Below, piece by piece: positions 30,773 through 33,278 of a DNA stretch of 33,278 nt. The stretch is from DASZGI01 sp035938995 (GTDB lineage: Bacteria > Actinomycetota > Actinomycetes > Streptomycetales > Catenulisporaceae): the NCBI RefSeq assembly GCF_035938995.1, contig NZ_DASZGI010000379.1:1-33278 (forward strand), written 5' to 3'. The notes below the pieces were generated by a model, which made no database searches, was not told the origin of the DNA, and was given only the letters and a program-made list of their open reading frames with translations. Position 1 is the stretch's first letter; every line of letters starts with the position of its first letter. The translations under genes and the position numbers were made by a program.

Positions 30773-32173
30773 TTACCGGCTGATCATCTGGTGAAGCGTC
30801 GCGAGCGCGTCCGCGATGTCGGCGACCTGGACGATGCGCATCCCCTCAGGGATCCGCGGCGTCTCTTCGCCGTCCGCGAGACGCGGGACCAGCGCGGTGC
30901 GGAAGCCCAGGCGGGCCGCCTCGGACAGCCGCCGGGCCAGGCCGGTCACCGGGCGTACTTCTCCGGCGAGGCCGACTTCGCCGAACGCGACGACCGTCGG
31001 CGGCAGCGGGCTGTCAATCGTTCCGGTCGCCATCGCCATCGCGACGGCGAGATCGGCGGCGGGGTCTACCAGTCGCACACCGCCGACCGTTGCCGCGAAG
31101 ACATCGTGCTTGCCCAGAGGTACCCGCCCGCGCCTTTCCAGAACGGCCATCACCATCGAGACGCGGGACGAGTCGAGGCCGGACGTGGCCCGGCGCGGCT
31201 GGGGCAGGTTCGAGGGGGCGACGAGTGCCTGTACCTCGCAGACGAGCGGGCGGCGACCCTCGAGCGTGACGGTGACACAGGTGCCCGGCACGGGTTCGGC
31301 GCGGCGGGACAGGAACAGGCCCGAGGGGTCGGCCAGGCCCCTGATTCCGCTGTCGTGCATCTCGAAACAGCCGATTTCGTCGGTCGGACCGTAACGGTTC
31401 TTCGCCGCGCGCACGAGGCGCAGCGGGGAGTGGCGGTCGCCCTCGAATTGGAGGACGACGTCGACGAGGTGTTCCAGGACGCGCGGGCCGGCGATGGAGC
31501 CGTCCTTGGTCACGTGTCCGACCAGGATCACCGCGAGGTCGCGCTCCTTGGCGACGCGGATCAGCGCCGCGCAGACCTCGCGCACCTGGGTGACGCCGCC
31601 GGGGACGCCGTCCACCTCGGCCGAGGCCACGGTCTGCACCGAGTCCAGGACCAGCATCGCCGGCTTGACCTGGTCGATGTGGCCGAGCACGGCGGCCAGG
31701 TCGGTCTCGGCGGCGAGGTAGAGGTCGGGGTCGAGTGCGCCGATGCGGTCCGCCCGCAGACGAACCTGTGCGGCGGACTCCTCAGCGGTGACGACCAGGA
31801 CCGGGCGGTCCGGTTCGGCGCCGGCGGCGGCGACTTCGAGCAGCAGCGTGGACTTGCCGACTCCGGGCTCGCCCGCGAGCAGGATGACCGCGCCCGGCAC
31901 CACGCCGCCGCCGAGCACCCGGTCGAGTTCGGGCACGCCGGTCGGCCTGGCCTTGGCGGTGGCCGCGCTGACCTCGCCGATCGGGCGGGCCGGGGCGGAG
32001 ACCGGGCCGGCCTTGACCGTGCGCGGCTTCAGCACGCCGATCTCCTCGACGGTGCCCCACGCCTGGCACTCGGGACAGCGGCCGACCCACTTGACGGTCG
32101 TGGCACCGCACTCGGCGCAGCGGAAGGCGTCGCGCGGCCCGGATCCGCGGGTGGTCTTGCTCGTGGTCGCCAT
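30773..32173 (-). CDS. radA: DNA repair protein RadA
   Basis: A 466-residue recombination/branch-migration ATPase. An N-terminal C4 zinc finger (C19, C22, C33, C36) is followed by the RecA-like core with Walker A GEPGVGKST (101-109), VLDSVQ Walker B, the RadA signature KNRYG (258-262), and a C-terminal Lon-like domain (PAADLAVAMAMATG...FGEVGLAGEVRPV). It processes recombination intermediates. ATG 32173 has no Shine-Dalgarno; TACCGT sits 8 nt upstream, so the mRNA may be leaderless. It is co-transcribed with disA. Confidence 0.96.
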   Translation of the reverse strand: MATTSKTTRGSGPRDAFRCAECGATTVKWVGRCPECQAWGTVEEIGVLKPRTVKAGPVSAPARPIGEVSAATAKARPTGVPELDRVLGGGVVPGAVILLAGEPGVGKSTLLLEVAAAGAEPDRPVLVVTAEESAAQVRLRADRIGALDPDLYLAAETDLAAVLGHIDQVKPAMLVLDSVQTVASAEVDGVPGGVTQVREVCAALIRVAKERDLAVILVGHVTKDGSIAGPRVLEHLVDVVLQFEGDRHSPLRLVRAAKNRYGPTDEIGCFEMHDSGIRGLADPSGLFLSRRAEPVPGTCVTVTLEGRRPLVCEVQALVAPSNLPQPRRATSGLDSSRVSMVMAVLERRGRVPLGKHDVFAATVGGVRLVDPAADLAVAMAMATGTIDSPLPPTVVAFGEVGLAGEVRPVTGLARRLSEAARLGFRTALVPRLADGEETPRIPEGMRIVQVADIADALATLHQMISR

Positions 32174-32382
32174 GGGTCACGACGGTACTGGGCGGGGGCG
32201 ACAGGGCGGCGCCACGAGACGGCGCCGCGGCGGCATCGGACACGGCGCTGAGGGTGGGGATCCTTCGGTCGGCCGTGCGAACGATCTGCCGAGATACACG
32301 CGACGAATGAAGGTGGTTCGAACCGATTTATGAGGTCTTGACGCCCGAAGTTTTTCCGCCTCAGTGGAACTCATATCTTCCT

Positions 32383-33278
32383 ATGGCTTACCTTCCTTTC
32401 GTGACTGACCGCGAATTGGTACTGGCGCTGCGGGCCGGGGACCGCCTCGCGGCCGGCCAGGTTTACGACATATACGGAACGCGACTGTATGCCTACAGTC
32501 ATGAGCTTTTGGGCGACCACAAGCAGGCTGGCGACGCGCTGCGCGACGCCTTTATCGTCGCCGTCGGTCGTATCCGTGAGCTGCGGCGTCCCGATGAGCT
32601 GGGGTCTTGGCTGTACGCGCTGGTGCGGGCCGAGTGCCGTCGGGTCGGGATCAGCGACGAGGTTCCGCAGGACGCCGCCGACGCGGCGCGCGGTGACCGG
32701 CTGGCCCGAATAGCGCTGGACTGCTACGCGATGCTGCCGCCGGAGACCCGCGAGGTCCTCGATCTGGCGTTCCGGCATCGCCTGGTGGACGGCGACCTCA
32801 GCCGGGTGCTCGGGATCGCCGAGCAGGAGGCGTCCGACAACGTCGCCGCGGCGCAGGCGGACCTGGAGAACTCGCTGCTCGTGGTGCTGGCGGCGCGCAC
32901 CGGGGACCCGAAGTGCCCGGAGGCGGCGGAGCTCGGCAAGCGGTTCGACGAGCTCGACGGCAAGGGCGTGGAAGGCTGGCTCCAGTCGATCGCGCGCCAC
33001 CTGGAGAAGTGCGCGAGCTGCTCGTCGACGGTCAAGTCCCGGCGACCGCTGCGGCTTTACGAAGAGCTTCCGCACTCGTTCATGCCGCCTGGCGTGCGTT
33101 CGAGGGTGCTGGAGAGCCTGCGCGATCCGGCGGGCACGGCGTTCGCCGCGCGGATCGCCGAGCGGGCCGGCAAGTTCGACGAGGACGGCTTCCCGATCGC
33201 CGGCAAGCGCGACGGCGGAGGCAGCCGCAAGTGGGTGCTGCCGCTCGGCTTCGCGGCGGCGATCGCGCTGGCGGCGGG
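32383..33278 (+). CDS. ECF-like sigma factor with fused zinc motif and membrane segment (3' end outside window)
   Basis: 298 residues are visible. Sigma region 2-like sequence lies at about 10-88 (ELVLALRAGDRLAAGQVYDIYG...AFIVAVGRIRELRRPDELGSWLYALVR). A region-4-like helix bundle follows (112-160, LPPETREVLDLAF...LSRVLGIAEQEASDNV). There is then an anti-sigma-type H-x3-C-x2-C motif (H206, C210, C213), and a hydrophobic segment starts at about 284 at the window edge. This layout resembles the actinobacterial ECF groups that carry a fused zinc-binding anti-sigma-like extension and transmembrane helix. ATG 32383 has no Shine-Dalgarno; GTG 32401 is an alternative. It is divergent from radA. Confidence 0.8.
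   Translation, partial: MAYLPFVTDRELVLALRAGDRLAAGQVYDIYGTRLYAYSHELLGDHKQAGDALRDAFIVAVGRIRELRRPDELGSWLYALVRAECRRVGISDEVPQDAADAARGDRLARIALDCYAMLPPETREVLDLAFRHRLVDGDLSRVLGIAEQEASDNVAAAQADLENSLLVVLAARTGDPKCPEAAELGKRFDELDGKGVEGWLQSIARHLEKCASCSSTVKSRRPLRLYEELPHSFMPPGVRSRVLESLRDPAGTAFAARIAERAGKFDEDGFPIAGKRDGGGSRKWVLPLGFAAAIALAA

Overview
The window comes from a high-GC actinomycete, probably a Streptomyces- or Catenulispora-type filamentous bacterium. The evidence is strong GC3 bias, frequent GTG/TTG starts, several probable leaderless genes, and actinobacterial marker genes: mycothiol synthesis (mshA), CarD, an HbhA-like protein, an MsiK-like sugar ATPase, a senX3/regX3 (phoR/phoP) pair divergent from phoU, and an Scr1/DUF6879-type regulatory cassette. 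I cannot name the species.

Layout. (1) 1-566: tail of an unrecognised gene that may be frameshifted, followed by an iterated 11-bp motif. (2) 707-2268: XRE regulator, HbhA-like protein and DUF2516 membrane protein, an order I recall from Mycobacterium. (3) 2269-2731: non-coding stretch with consecutive RNA hairpins ending in a T-tract terminator, then copies of a repeat. (4) 2727-4350: methyltransferase and short-chain dehydrogenase (minus). (5) 4506-10158: mshA, ybjN, gpmA, phoU (minus), senX3 and regX3, with a PHO-box-like operator between phoU and senX3. (6) 10265-13798: Ser/Ala-tailed lipoprotein and a small membrane protein (minus), then carD, ispD and ispF (plus). (7) 13785-21611: accessory region with a 144-bp tandem duplication, a phytoene-desaturase-like oxidoreductase, a sugar-nucleotide epimerase, a three-gene Scr1-type cassette, a STAS protein, an orphan phage-type tail-tube gene, a displaced 3' fragment of tRNA-Thr, an HTH relic, a DUF3558 lipoprotein and the intact tRNA-Thr(UGU). 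(8) 21612-33278: conserved genes again: msiK-like ATPase, F420 oxidoreductase, rlmB and cysS (minus), Bcr/CflA exporter, mutY, a membrane protein, disA and radA (minus), and a sigma factor with a fused zinc motif running off the right edge.

How the genes work together: senX3/regX3/phoU form the phosphate-sensing unit. mshA starts mycothiol synthesis. carD tunes rRNA-type promoters. ispD/ispF are two steps of the MEP isoprenoid pathway. cysS/rlmB serve translation. disA/radA/mutY form a genome-integrity group with c-di-AMP output.

The most unusual material is a repeat family placed behind stop codons in a constant orientation relative to the upstream gene, a candidate structured RNA at about 2378-2475, and a tRNA-Thr attachment-site footprint with a compensatory T-stem change. 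Two enzymes depart from near-invariant motifs: DisA has DGG in place of DGA, and IspF has GDSD in place of GHSD. All homology statements rest on motif recognition from memory; no searches were run.
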